The notes beneath the pieces are model-generated. The model did not search any database. It was not told the DNA's origin and saw only the letters and a list, made by a program, of their open reading frames with translations. The position numbers and the translations under genes were made by a program. DNA of 44,631 bases from a bacterium (GTDB lineage Bacteria; Chloroflexota; Dormibacteria; Aeolococcales; Aeolococcaceae), in NCBI GenBank assembly GCA_021803465.1, contig JAJZLL010000005.1, positions 7,863 to 52,493 on the forward strand, written 5' to 3'. Shown piece after piece: positions 1-7,955 of this stretch (its first letter is position 1; every line of letters begins with the position of its first letter).

Positions 1-836
1 GTGGTTATCAGCACGGTGTGGGAGGGGGGGAGGGGGGGGTGGGGGGGGTGGGGGGGGGGTGGGGGGGGGGGGGGGGGGGGGGGCTGTGGAACAGGTGCTG
101 GACTGTCATGAGGGGTTCGCAGGTATCCGATCCAGCAGGCGATGCCAAGAGCCATCAGCACACCTCCGAGAATGGCGATGCTGCTGCTCATGCTTGCCAC
201 GGTCCGGAATGTTGATGCCATCCTGGCTGCTCCAGCTGCGGACTGCGCAAACGCGAACGCCAAAAATCCTCCACATGCAGCATTGACGAATCCAAAGCAG
301 AGCAGAAAGACTGCAAGCTGGGGCGCAAAAATTCCTGTCCAGTATGGTGGTGGGAGCTGACCTGTCGTGATGGTGGCAGCAAGCTCAATGAATTCTGCCT
401 GCGTTGTGCGGTAGGCATTGAGTCTCACCACACTCCCCCGGCGCGTGGAAGGTGTGCCTGGAATGCCTCTGAATGATCCCTGTGCCTGGGAAAATGCAGC
501 CTGTTCGATGACTCCAGGATGCCGAGCTTCGAAGAGATCGATCTGCGTCCATGCGGATCGTCCCCACCGGCTGTTCATGCCGCGCGGAACCCATGTTGCG
601 ACAGACAATGCGCCCACTGCTGCAGCAACGATCAGGGAAGCCAGGACGAGGAGCATGATCGGTCGGGTTCCCCAGTGATACAGCTGCGAGACGAGTGCAC
701 CGAGCCCGCCCATGAGGATGCCCGCTCCCAGCACTGCGAGGAGACACCCTGATGCACCAAATGAAGCGGATCGCGAGAGTGGTGCATGACCTGGAGCGGT
801 TGTGAACACGCGCTTTGGATGGTCAGGAGTCTTCAT
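1..836 (-). CDS. Hypothetical multi-pass membrane protein, 3' end cut by the window edge
   Basis: I do not recognise the family. The minus-strand frame is open from the ATG at 836 to base 1. It encodes an N-terminal hydrophobic stretch (about residues 25-50), a second (about 55-75), a soluble region with RHPGVIEQAAF, then two more hydrophobic stretches, so four membrane helices are likely. After the last helix the frame enters the poly-G tract and reads as a long proline run (Pro-Gln-Pro then mostly Pro). Whether the proline tail is real depends on the tract, which may be an assembly artefact. No convincing Shine-Dalgarno precedes the ATG. The next gene on this strand, at 979-1155, is also a small membrane protein. 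Confidence 0.6.
   Translation of the reverse strand, partial: MKTPDHPKRVFTTAPGHAPLSRSASFGASGCLLAVLGAGILMGGLGALVSQLYHWGTRPIMLLVLASLIVAAAVGALSVATWVPRGMNSRWGRSAWTQIDLFEARHPGVIEQAAFSQAQGSFRGIPGTPSTRRGSVVRLNAYRTTQAEFIELAATITTGQLPPPYWTGIFAPQLAVFLLCFGFVNAACGGFLAFAFAQSAAGAARMASTFRTVASMSSSIAILGGVLMALGIACWIGYLRTPHDSPAPVPQPPPPPPPPPPPHPPHPPLPPSHTVLIT
20..83. repeat. Poly-G low-complexity tract
   Basis: About 64 bases that are almost entirely G, with single T or A interruptions, end in an uninterrupted run of 23 G. The tract lies at the extreme edge of the window. G homopolymers at contig ends are a known artefact of two-colour sequencing chemistry, but the frame of the neighbouring membrane protein stays open through it as a proline-rich tail, so a real tract is possible. 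Confidence 0.85.
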
Positions 837-978
837 GGCTTTTCACTCTACCAGATACAACCGGCACACCCTGAGCGCGAGATTGCGCGATCCGCAACTG
901 CACACATCCCAAGGCAAAGGAGATGCCCTCCTGCCAGGCACATGGTCACGGACTGCGCACTGGAGGCTGTGCTGCAGT

Positions 979-1155
979 TCATGCCCTCGGTGGGCCAAGT
1001 GCGGGACCAGGGTTGTGAAGATGGCCGGGACACATGGAAGGTGGATAGCAGGTGGTTGACCAGTTGTGGATTGCCACGACAAGGGCTACCGTGATGAGTG
1101 CAGTGATGACGAGCGAGGCAAGAATGAAGAGTGCGATGCGGGCTGCAGGATGCAT
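979..1155 (-). CDS. Small single-pass membrane protein (58 aa), hypothetical
   Basis: The ATG at 1155 follows a GAGGA ribosome-binding site about ten bases upstream. Residues 6-29 form one strongly hydrophobic helix (ALFILASLVITALITVALVV), followed by a short exported or cytoplasmic tail containing two cysteines (TTCYPPSMCPG). The gene is divergent from the membrane-anchored protein at 1244, with 88 bases between starts, and is on the same strand as the membrane protein ending at base 1. No family is recognised. Hydrophobicity plus a ribosome-binding site supports it being real, but it is short. Confidence 0.5.
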   Translation of the reverse strand: MHPAARIALFILASLVITALITVALVVAIHNWSTTCYPPSMCPGHLHNPGPALGPPRA

Positions 1156-1243
1156 GGAGCCGTCCTCAGTGGCAGTGGGCTTGATGTGTGATCTTGGTTG
1201 GGCTCAGGACGCATGCTGCGACAGGGCCGTGTAGGGGAATCCC

Positions 1244-1870
1244 GTGAAACAGTTTGCAGATAGCAGGTGGTTTCGTGCCATTGTCGCCTGCACCATTGTT
1301 GCTGCGGCTGCTGGTGCAGGGTACCTTCTGTTCATGCGGATTAGTGGTGATGCCCAGCCATCATGTCCTCTTCCAGCCAGGCCAGATGCTTTTGGAACAG
1401 CCTCGGGGAAGCAGACCCTGATGCCACTGATGTCCCCAGCAGATCCACCTCCACTCACAGGAGCATTCTGCCTTTCCACAGCGGAACGGAACATGCGCGA
1501 ACAAGTCATCCATGATCCAACACTTTCCGATGCTCTTCTTGTGCAGCACGGCATCACCCTCACTGCGCCTTCGCATGGCAAGCCGACACTTGCGAAGACA
1601 CAGGCGGAACAGCGTGCGCTCAGTCTGGGACACGTTCATGGCGGGCACGTCCATTCCGCGCTCCTTGCGGATCTCCATGACGTCTTTGGCAATCCAGTGC
1701 AGGGCTATCTTGTGTGGATTGTCGACATCTCTCCCGCTCGTGGCATGGTCACCATGCCAGATGGGAGAGGCGGAAGAGTCCCAGTGAAGTACGAGTTTGT
1801 CATCCTGAATGCCCGTCCAGCGGATGCCAGTGGTCATGATTCTGCACTTGGCGTGTATTTGGGTGGATAG
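1244..1870 (+). CDS. Membrane-anchored hypothetical protein with a His-rich segment
   Basis: The 208-aa protein uses a GTG start at 1244 with GGGGA eight bases upstream. Residues 10-32 form an N-terminal signal anchor (RAIVACTIVAAAAGAGYLLF), and the rest is probably extracytoplasmic. A notable segment, GHVHGGHVHSALLADLH around residues 128-144, has five histidines and could bind metal. That is inference only. Two cysteines at about residues 41 and 77 flank a proline-rich stretch. I recognise no family. The gene is convergent with the PIN/RHH pair at 1933 and divergent from the small membrane protein at 979. Confidence 0.6.
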   Translation: MKQFADSRWFRAIVACTIVAAAAGAGYLLFMRISGDAQPSCPLPARPDAFGTASGKQTLMPLMSPADPPPLTGAFCLSTAERNMREQVIHDPTLSDALLVQHGITLTAPSHGKPTLAKTQAEQRALSLGHVHGGHVHSALLADLHDVFGNPVQGYLVWIVDISPARGMVTMPDGRGGRVPVKYEFVILNARPADASGHDSALGVYLGG

Positions 1871-1932
1871 GGTGCGGGGGAGCTTCCCTGGAAGTCTGAG
1901 CTGGTGTGAGCTTGGCTGCTTGGGTGCGTCGT

Positions 1933-2373
1933 TTACTCAAGCACGTGTGAAGTGAAGGGATTGACTACGGCAAGCCCTGCAATCTTCAATCCATCGTGCA
2001 AATCCTCTGAGATCACGGTCCTGGCACCACTCATGGACGCAGCGATGATGATCATTGCATCCCAAAATGAGAGGTTCTGGTGCTCTGCGATTTCCGATGT
2101 CCGATGCAGATCGTCAACGTTCGGCGAGTACACCTGCCACGCTTCGTACATGGAGATGACTTCGCGTGCCTGGGCGTCAGTCAGGGGGGCTGCAAGTTTA
2201 CGTGTCATTGTGACATAGAACTCCTGAAGCACCTGCACACTGATTCGCCCCGCTCCATCACTCTTCCACAGGTCAATGAGAATCGTGTTGGCAATGTCGT
2301 GCTTTGTTCCTGCATCGGCGTCATACGCATACACGAGGATGTTTGTATCGACAAACCAAGGCTTAGCGTTCAT
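1933..2373 (-). CDS. PIN-domain toxin (VapC-like ribonuclease)
   Basis: The 146-aa protein has the PIN-domain acidic layout: VDTNILVYAYD near the N-terminus (first Asp at residue 9), a Glu in the QEFYVT region, FWDAMIIIAA in the middle, and a late acidic segment ISEDLHDG. PIN toxins are metal-dependent RNases that cleave tRNA or rRNA loops and are held inactive by the partner antitoxin. I chose the ATG at 2373 because the VDTN motif then sits at the usual distance from the N-terminus. A longer in-frame extension would only read antisense through the antitoxin gene. The start overlaps the antitoxin stop by 11 bases, so the pair is co-translated. The targeted RNA cannot be told from sequence. 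Confidence 0.88.
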   Translation of the reverse strand: MNAKPWFVDTNILVYAYDADAGTKHDIANTILIDLWKSDGAGRISVQVLQEFYVTMTRKLAAPLTDAQAREVISMYEAWQVYSPNVDDLHRTSEIAEHQNLSFWDAMIIIAASMSGARTVISEDLHDGLKIAGLAVVNPFTSHVLE

Positions 2374-2596
2374 GGAGCGACTCGCGATCCGGATAGGGAA
2401 GTCCACCGAGATGGAACCCATGCTCAAGCTGCTGCGTGGCAACTGCAGCCAGAACCTGCCTTTTCGCTTCCTCAGTGACGAGCCGGGAAAGTTCCTTCGC
2501 CACGAGCTTCCCAATGGATGTATCTTTTTTGGCCGCAAGCAGTTTCGCATTGCGGATCGTCTCGTCGTCAAGGCGAATGGTCAGATTTCTTGTCAT
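2363..2596 (-). CDS. Ribbon-helix-helix antitoxin of the PIN pair
   Basis: The 77-aa protein begins MTRNLTIRLDDETIRNAK, a classic ribbon-helix-helix N-terminus (one strand, then two helices) of the CopG/VapB type. The C-terminal part (LEHGFHLGGLPYPDR) would wrap the PIN toxin. The product should both neutralise the toxin and repress its own promoter. The ATG at 2596 is preferred over two upstream in-frame ATGs because the RHH strand begins there and because a promoter (TTGACG, 17 bases, TACGTT) ends six bases before it. There is no Shine-Dalgarno, so the message is probably leaderless. Confidence 0.88.
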   Translation of the reverse strand: MTRNLTIRLDDETIRNAKLLAAKKDTSIGKLVAKELSRLVTEEAKRQVLAAVATQQLEHGFHLGGLPYPDRESLHER

Positions 2597-2639
2597 GCAT
2601 ACAACGTACATAATTATGTGCAGCACGTCAATGACGTGC
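2597..2639 (-). promoter_or_regulatory. Promoter and palindromic operator of the RHH/PIN operon
   Basis: On the minus strand a -35 TTGACG (2626-2631), a 17-base spacer and a -10 TACGTT (2603-2608) lie six bases before the antitoxin ATG. Two perfect inverted repeats overlap these elements. ACATAATTATGT (2608-2619) lies just inside the -10. GCACGTCAATGACGTGC (2623-2639) covers the -35. RHH antitoxins bind short palindromes in their own promoters, so these are the likely operators. Confidence 0.65.
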
Positions 2640-2694
2640 ACTTACGGGATGGCTGCTGCGGACAGGACCTCTCTGTTCTCCTGTGCATGGATCA

Positions 2695-2725
2695 TTGAAC
2701 AGACGCGCGCAGCAATGGGTACAAT
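2695..2725 (+). promoter_or_regulatory. Promoter of the SRP RNA
   Basis: TTGAAC (2695-2700) and TACAAT (2720-2725) are separated by 19 bases. A start about seven bases after the -10 falls at 2732-2734, exactly where the terminal helix of the SRP RNA begins. The spacer is slightly long. Confidence 0.55.
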
Positions 2726-2733
2726 GATGGTGT

Positions 2734-2968
2734 CGCGCTAGATGGGGAAGTAGCGGTGCCCTGTACCCGCAAGCCGCTATAGCGGGGTTGAATGCCTCAT
2801 TTCGGGGTTCAATTTCCAGGTCTGCTCCGCCTATCTGATGGTGACGATCAGGTCCTATGCAGTCCAGCCTTGTGAACCCCGTCAGGTCCGGAAGGAAGCA
2901 GCGGTAAGCGATGCGTCTGGAGGTGACGTAGACCACCTGGTCCGAGTCAGGTAGACGGGTGAGCGCTG
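2734..2968 (+). ncRNA. ffs: Signal recognition particle RNA (large bacterial form with Alu-like 5' part)
   Basis: The universally conserved helix 8 hairpin is present: GTCAGGTCCGGAAGGAAGCA with the GGAA tetraloop, at about 2880-2900, flanked by the expected symmetric and asymmetric loops. The upstream half holds the block GTGCCCTGTACCCGCAAGCC followed by GCTATAGC, which I associate with the long SRP RNAs that keep an Alu-like domain. The ends pair through CGCGCT (2734-2739) and GAGCGC (2961-2966). The RNA binds Ffh and targets membrane proteins co-translationally. It sits directly upstream of dnaX, a linkage seen in several Gram-positive lineages. The exact 3' end is estimated. Confidence 0.9.
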
Positions 2969-3030
2969 GGGAGTGGACAACAACATGGGGGCGCGACGCT
3001 TCATTTTTCTCATCGTGCAGGAGCCATCAG

Positions 3031-4689
3031 GTGACGCAATCCCTCTATAGACGACACCGGTCCCCAACGTTTGCTGCGCTCATCGGCCAGGAGCATGTCA
3101 CCACGACGCTCCGGAACCAGGTGATAGGGAAGACTGTTGCCCACGGGTATCTCTTCACTGGCATCCGTGGCACGGGGAAAACATCAGCAGCGAGGATTCT
3201 CGCACGTGCAGTGAACTGCCTTGCTGTGAAGGATGGTGAACCGTGCAACACCTGCGAGTCCTGCACAGCAATCCTTGAGGGCAGGGCGATGGATGTCATC
3301 GAGATCGATGCTGCAAGCAACCGCGGTATCGATGAGATGCGAAGTCTCCGGGAACGGGTTCATTTCCTTCCCGCAATGCTCACCACGAAGGTGTACATCA
3401 TCGATGAGGCCCACATGCTCACGACCGAGGCATGGAACGCTTTCCTGAAGACGCTCGAGGAACCTCCGGACCATGTGGTCTTCGTGCTGGCCACCACTGA
3501 GCCGCAGCGTGTTCCAGAGACAGTCCGTTCCCGGGTGCAGCGGTTCGACTTTCGCAGGCTGTCCCTTGAGGAACTTGGCTCCCATGTGAAGAGCATTGCG
3601 AAAGCGGAGGGAAGGGACCTTGATGGCGATGCTGCAGATGTCATTGCCCGTGCAGCTCACGGCAGTGCCAGGGATGCGCTCTCGCTCCTCGAGTATGTGG
3701 TGGCATTCGTCCCAGAAGTGGATGGCCATGTGACAGCGGAAGCAGTCCGTGCAGCACTAGGACTTGCTGATCCAGCACGTATTGGCGCCCTTGTTGACCG
3801 GCTTGCAGCACAGGATGCTGCAGGACTCTTTGCAGCGCTGGATGAGCTTTTTGACCTTGGAGTCGATCCACGGCAGATTGTCCGCCAGGTTGGAGAACTC
3901 GTAAAGACCTGTGCGCGGACTGCTCTCATAGCACGAGGGGAAAGCGTGGATGGAGTGGATACTGCCGCACTTCCCGCTTCCTCATGGGTGGAGCTGCTTG
4001 ATGCTGTGCTCAAACGGGAAGCGACGCTTCGGCATGCGTCAGATCCAAGGAGCGAAGTGGAATTTCTCTTCCTTGCAGCACTGGTGACCCTGGATTCCCG
4101 CAACGGGAGTGGGGAAGCAGTGCCATTGGCAGCAGCACCTGCACCACCTGCAGCACCTGCTGCGCAGCACGTCGTGAAGAACACTGCAGCTCCACATCCC
4201 GAGCCGGCAGAACCAGTGGTGGACACCCACCAAGCTGCCGTTGTGGAGCAGCGTGTCTCCACTCCTTCTCCATCCACGGGCATTCCACAGGGAAACGAGC
4301 TCTGGAAGCAGGCAGTGGAACGGGTGCAGCGTGTGGATGCCATGCTTGCAGGCATCATGAGGGACTGCCAGGTGGAGGACATGTCACAGGGCACTCTCAG
4401 GATCCGGCCATCGTATGCCTTTCACCATGCACGGCTCACTGTGCCGGAGAAGAGAAACGCGCTTCTTGCCACACTGTCCGCACTCAACCCGGAAGTGACG
4501 GACATTGAAATCGTCTTCGATGCGGATGCAGGAAAGGGGAGCGCATCGACTGCTCCGACTGCGGATGAGGTGGCCCGGCAGGTCACTGACCTCTTCCCAG
4601 GGAGCCAGATCACAAAATCCCGTTTGCGGGATCCCTCGTTCGAATCGTCGAACAGGAGTGCAGACACATCGCCATCCCCTGCAGAATAG
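3031..4689 (+). CDS. dnaX: DNA polymerase III subunit gamma/tau
   Basis: The clamp-loader ATPase motor of the replisome, 552 aa. Visible motifs are Walker A GIRGTGKTS (about residues 44-52), four zinc-binding cysteines (63, 72, 75, 78), Walker B VYIIDEAHML, and sensor 1 ATTEPQRVPETVRSR. The sensor region reads SRV where many DnaX have SRC. The AAA+ core ends near residue 360. A Pro/Ala-rich linker and a C-terminal tau-like domain follow, so full-length tau is made. I saw no obvious slippery heptamer for a short gamma form. The GTG start at 3031 is preferred because GGAG lies eight bases upstream and the protein then begins TQSLYRRHRSPTF as in relatives. It lies about 60 bases after the SRP RNA and 31 bases before ybaB. 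Confidence 0.96.
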   Translation: MTQSLYRRHRSPTFAALIGQEHVTTTLRNQVIGKTVAHGYLFTGIRGTGKTSAARILARAVNCLAVKDGEPCNTCESCTAILEGRAMDVIEIDAASNRGIDEMRSLRERVHFLPAMLTTKVYIIDEAHMLTTEAWNAFLKTLEEPPDHVVFVLATTEPQRVPETVRSRVQRFDFRRLSLEELGSHVKSIAKAEGRDLDGDAADVIARAAHGSARDALSLLEYVVAFVPEVDGHVTAEAVRAALGLADPARIGALVDRLAAQDAAGLFAALDELFDLGVDPRQIVRQVGELVKTCARTALIARGESVDGVDTAALPASSWVELLDAVLKREATLRHASDPRSEVEFLFLAALVTLDSRNGSGEAVPLAAAPAPPAAPAAQHVVKNTAAPHPEPAEPVVDTHQAAVVEQRVSTPSPSTGIPQGNELWKQAVERVQRVDAMLAGIMRDCQVEDMSQGTLRIRPSYAFHHARLTVPEKRNALLATLSALNPEVTDIEIVFDADAGKGSASTAPTADEVARQVTDLFPGSQITKSRLRDPSFESSNRSADTSPSPAE

Positions 4690-4720
4690 GGGTGGATACC
4701 AACTCTGAGGAGCGCACGCA

Positions 4721-5032
4721 ATGAGTCAACAGGCAAAGATGATGAAACAGCTGCAGCAGGTGCAGGCACAGCTTGCGAAGATGCAGCAAGATCTTGGCAA
4801 CCTCACAGCAACAGGAGCTGCAGGAGGCGGAGCCATCAAGGTCACTGTGAATGGACACCAGCAGGTGACAGCTGTGGAGATTGCGGAAGAGGCGCTCGAG
4901 GAAGGTGCAGAGATGCTCGCGGATCTCGTGATGGTGGCCTGCAACGATGCGCTCAACCAGTCGCGCGATGCTGCTGCCCAGCAGGCGCAGACCATGCAGC
5001 AGTCGCTTGGCCTGCCTCCAGGACTGTTCTAG
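4721..5032 (+). CDS. ybaB: YbaB/EbfC family nucleoid-associated DNA-binding protein
   Basis: The 103-aa protein matches the family length and layout. An N-terminal amphipathic coiled helix (MKQLQQVQAQLAKMQQDL) is followed by the small beta domain with IKVTVNGHQQVTAVEI, then C-terminal helices ending in a Gln/Leu-rich tail (SLGLPPGLF). Proteins of this family form tweezer-shaped dimers that bind duplex DNA and are almost always encoded between dnaX and recR, as here. The ATG at 4721 has GAGGAG nine bases upstream. Confidence 0.95.
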   Translation: MSQQAKMMKQLQQVQAQLAKMQQDLGNLTATGAAGGGAIKVTVNGHQQVTAVEIAEEALEEGAEMLADLVMVACNDALNQSRDAAAQQAQTMQQSLGLPPGLF

Positions 5033-5048
5033 GGGGATCTGATCCTTC

Positions 5049-5657
5049 GTGCCTCTCATACCACCATCCGTAGATCGACTGACCCGTGCGTTCGCGAAGT
5101 TCCCAGGCATAGGCGCGAAGACTGCGCAGCGGCTTGCGTTCCACTGCCTCAAGGATATTGACACGCTTCCAGGGGAGCTTTCCGAGGCGCTCATTGCAGT
5201 GAAGGGAGCCATTGGCCACTGCCGCATCTGCGGATTCATTGCGGAAGGGGAGTCGTGCGAGATCTGCAGCAGTCCTGGAAGGGACCACCACATCCTCTGT
5301 GTTGTCGAGCACCCACTGGATGTGCTCGCGATTGAGCGGAGTGGCGAGTTTCATGGTGTCTACCATGTGCTATGGGGAGCGCTTTCGCCCATTGATGGCA
5401 TAGGACCCGAGCAGCTCGGCATTGACCGTCTCACAAAGCGTGTGATGGACGATGGCATCACTGAGGTGATGCTCGCAACAGATCCGGATGTCGAGGGTGA
5501 GACGACTGCGCAGTTCATAGCTGAGGCGCTTGCAGCACGTCCAGGGGTGCGGGTGAGCAGGCTTGCCTACGGACTTCCTGTCGGAGCGGATGTCGAGTAT
5601 GCCGATGCAGTGACAGTGGCGCGCGCGATTGCGGGGAGGCGGGACCTGTCGCAGTAG
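5049..5657 (+). CDS. recR: Recombination mediator protein RecR
   Basis: The 202-aa protein has the full RecR layout: an N-terminal helix-hairpin-helix (FPGIGAKTAQRLAFH, about residues 18-32), a four-cysteine zinc finger (C58, C61, C70, C73), and a Toprim domain starting at CVVEHPLDVLAIE with the acidic LATDPDVEGETTA segment. A C-terminal Walker-B-like region (RLAYGLPVGADVEYAD) follows. It loads RecA with RecF/RecO at gaps and breaks. The GTG start at 5049 begins with the conserved PLIPPSVDRLTRAF. It is 16 bases after ybaB, so the three genes are an operon. Confidence 0.95.
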   Translation: MPLIPPSVDRLTRAFAKFPGIGAKTAQRLAFHCLKDIDTLPGELSEALIAVKGAIGHCRICGFIAEGESCEICSSPGRDHHILCVVEHPLDVLAIERSGEFHGVYHVLWGALSPIDGIGPEQLGIDRLTKRVMDDGITEVMLATDPDVEGETTAQFIAEALAARPGVRVSRLAYGLPVGADVEYADAVTVARAIAGRRDLSQ

Positions 5658-5778
5658 GGACGAGGTGGGAGTGGAGCGGTTCCCACTTGACAGTGCAACC
5701 GTGTTTCCTCAATTGTGGGAGATGCACAATCCCCCTACACTGCGCGGGAACGTGCGAACAGAGAGGAGCGAAGGCCGT

Positions 5779-7398
5779 ATGATCTCGTATTTCCAGGAGC
5801 CGTTCACGAACGATGAACAGGCAACGCTCCTGCAGTATGTGAGCAATGTCGATGAGCCAGTGTTCATGCTCACCCATCTGCCCCAGGCAACTGCCGCAGC
5901 ACTGTTCGCCCGGTACAGCAGGAGTCCAAAGAGCCTGAGGCGACTTCTCCTTGACGAGTTTCTCACGGAAGGTGACCGCATCCACGAGAGCGACGCAGGT
6001 GATGCAGTCGGCATGGAGCGGGCAACAGACCTCTTCAGGCGTGTGCTGTCCGACTATGGGGATGACTCTGTTGCGCAGCTTGCAATGGTGCAGATAGCGT
6101 GCGAGCAGGTTTCCCAGCTTCTCGCAAAGCAGCTCGAGTGGGGACGCCTCGCTGCGTATCTCGAGCAGTCGACACGGTACATCCCGTACACGGACAAGCC
6201 GAACGGCTCGTACCGCTATGTCCGGGATGGAGCTGTCATTTCAAGTCCAGCTGGAGAGCAGTACGTCGCTGCCATGGACAAACTCTTCGACACGTACAGC
6301 GCCATCCTTCCCGAGCTGCGTACCCATCTCGAGCATGCTGTGCCAGAGGCGGAGGATGCGAAGGCCCGGTCAGTCGCCATCCGTGCTCTCGCTCTTGACA
6401 TTGCCCGTGCGCTCCTTCCTGCAGGAACAGTGAGCAATGTGGGCATCTGCGCCACCCCGCAGGCGCTGGAGCAGATGGTGTACAGGCTCCGAGCGCATCC
6501 GCTGCCTGAGGCGAAGTATTATGGTGACCGCATTGCAGCATCCCTCACTGCAACGATTCCCTCCTTCGTCTCGCGGATCGCAAGGCCTGAGCGGGGGGGA
6601 GCGTGGCAGGAGTACCTTGCTGACCGTGATGACGCAGTCCGCAAGGCAGCAAGCGCCTTCGATGCTCCACAGGCTCCCCTTGGTGAAGGACCCTCGATCC
6701 GGCTTGTCGACTGGGATCCGGATGGCGAGGCGCGCGTGCTTGCAGGCTCCCTCTACAGTGCCTCTGCGCGGAGTTTCGATGGACTCCTTGCCGACATGCG
6801 GGAACTGGATGCGGAACGCACCCGAGAGCTGTTCCAGACAGTGACAGGAGAGCGGCGCAACAGGAGGCACCGTCCAGGCCGTGGATTCGAGTACACGTCA
6901 TACACCTTCGACTGCATCTCGGATTTCGGCGCCTTCCGGGATCTCCAGCGTCACAGGATGCTCACAATCCAGTGGCAGAAGCTCACACCCGCCTTCGGAT
7001 ATGATGTGCCCCAGGAAGTGGTGGCAATTGGATGGGAGCAGGCCTGGCGGGATGCTGTCGGGCAGGCGGAGAAGGCATACGAGGCACTGGTGGATGCGGG
7101 GCTTCCTGAGCAGGCGCAGTACTGTGTGACCCTTGGCCACAAGATGCGCTACTCCATGCAGCTCAATGCGCGAGAAGCGCTCCACATGATTGAGCTCAGA
7201 ACATCGCCCCAGGGTCATGCATCATACCGGAGAATCTGCCAGGCGATGTTTGACGAGATTGCCAATACTGCAAAGCATCGGAACATTGCGGAAGCCATGA
7301 AGTTTGTCGGCATGGAGGATGTCCACCTCCCCCGGTACCACGAGGCAGTGAGAAGTGGACATGACCATGCTGCAGTTCCTGCAGGAGAAAAGGAGTAG
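5779..7398 (+). CDS. Tandem ThyX-like protein (two fused flavin-dependent thymidylate synthase folds)
   Basis: The 539-aa protein is about twice the length of a normal ThyX and is built of two ThyX-like halves, roughly residues 1-260 and 330-539. Classical ThyX carries RHRxxS followed by ExSxRY. Here the N-terminal half keeps only the second part (EQSTRY, residues 129-134; the RHR position reads WGR). The C-terminal half keeps only the first part (LQRHRMLTIQ, with Ser replaced by Thr) and has QWQKL where ExSxRY should be. ThyX active sites form between subunits, so one composite site is conceivable. Related double-ThyX proteins exist in several phyla and their activity is not settled as far as I know. 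The ATG at 5779 has AGGAG upstream. It follows recR by 121 bases and precedes an unknown gene by 2 bases. Confidence 0.8.
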   Translation: MISYFQEPFTNDEQATLLQYVSNVDEPVFMLTHLPQATAAALFARYSRSPKSLRRLLLDEFLTEGDRIHESDAGDAVGMERATDLFRRVLSDYGDDSVAQLAMVQIACEQVSQLLAKQLEWGRLAAYLEQSTRYIPYTDKPNGSYRYVRDGAVISSPAGEQYVAAMDKLFDTYSAILPELRTHLEHAVPEAEDAKARSVAIRALALDIARALLPAGTVSNVGICATPQALEQMVYRLRAHPLPEAKYYGDRIAASLTATIPSFVSRIARPERGGAWQEYLADRDDAVRKAASAFDAPQAPLGEGPSIRLVDWDPDGEARVLAGSLYSASARSFDGLLADMRELDAERTRELFQTVTGERRNRRHRPGRGFEYTSYTFDCISDFGAFRDLQRHRMLTIQWQKLTPAFGYDVPQEVVAIGWEQAWRDAVGQAEKAYEALVDAGLPEQAQYCVTLGHKMRYSMQLNAREALHMIELRTSPQGHASYRRICQAMFDEIANTAKHRNIAEAMKFVGMEDVHLPRYHEAVRSGHDHAAVPAGEKE

Positions 7399-7400
7399 AC

Positions 7401-7907
7401 ATGGAATCACCCCAGAAGAAGGACATGCAGCTGCACCGTGTGGAAGCGACTGTGCATCAGTATCGGACAGGTGCTGACTGGCTCCTTTCCGATGCGGAAC
7501 GGAAGAGCCGCTATGAGCTTGCTGACCGGCTGCTCCGCATGTTCGCAGCCAGGTCCACTGGAGATCTCATGCGCGCCGACCTCAATGAGCGCCACACGCA
7601 CACCTTCGCTGTACCGCTTGCCTTTGGTGCCCAGGTCGCATTCGAATCGCACTTCTTCTCGCGGCGGCATTTTGGCAAGCGCATTGGCGAGGGAAAGGAA
7701 CCGGACTTCGCGTTTGTCATAACGGATGGAGAAGGAAAGCGTGTGATGGAGATCGGAATTGTCCACAAGGACCAGTACGTCCGTGCATCACAGCTCTACC
7801 GGAATCTCTTCGCACAGGCCTGTGAGAAGGAACGCGCACGTCCACTTTCCAGGGAGGACCCGGAGGCGAAGGCGAAGGAGCTCCTCGACACGTCAGGAAT
7901 CAACTGA
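7401..7907 (+). CDS. Hypothetical protein (168 aa)
   Basis: I do not recognise the family. The protein is soluble and charged, with no signal peptide or membrane helix. A central stretch (FAFVITDGEGKRVMEIGIVHKDQY) looks like two beta strands joined by a turn, and the C-terminus is helical and rich in Lys and Glu. It starts two bases after the stop of the tandem ThyX gene, so it is almost certainly co-transcribed and probably translationally coupled with it. It is convergent with the triple PRTase gene (48 bases between stops), and no terminator hairpin was seen there. Confidence 0.7.
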   Translation: MESPQKKDMQLHRVEATVHQYRTGADWLLSDAERKSRYELADRLLRMFAARSTGDLMRADLNERHTHTFAVPLAFGAQVAFESHFFSRRHFGKRIGEGKEPDFAFVITDGEGKRVMEIGIVHKDQYVRASQLYRNLFAQACEKERARPLSREDPEAKAKELLDTSGIN

Positions 7908-7955
7908 GCCAAGCAAGGCATCCCAGGACTGGATGGTTGTCATTCAGGGTGCGCT

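Noticed and set aside
2628..2936. Minus-strand frame across the SRP RNA
   Set aside because: The region is explained by the SRP RNA with its conserved GGAA hairpin.
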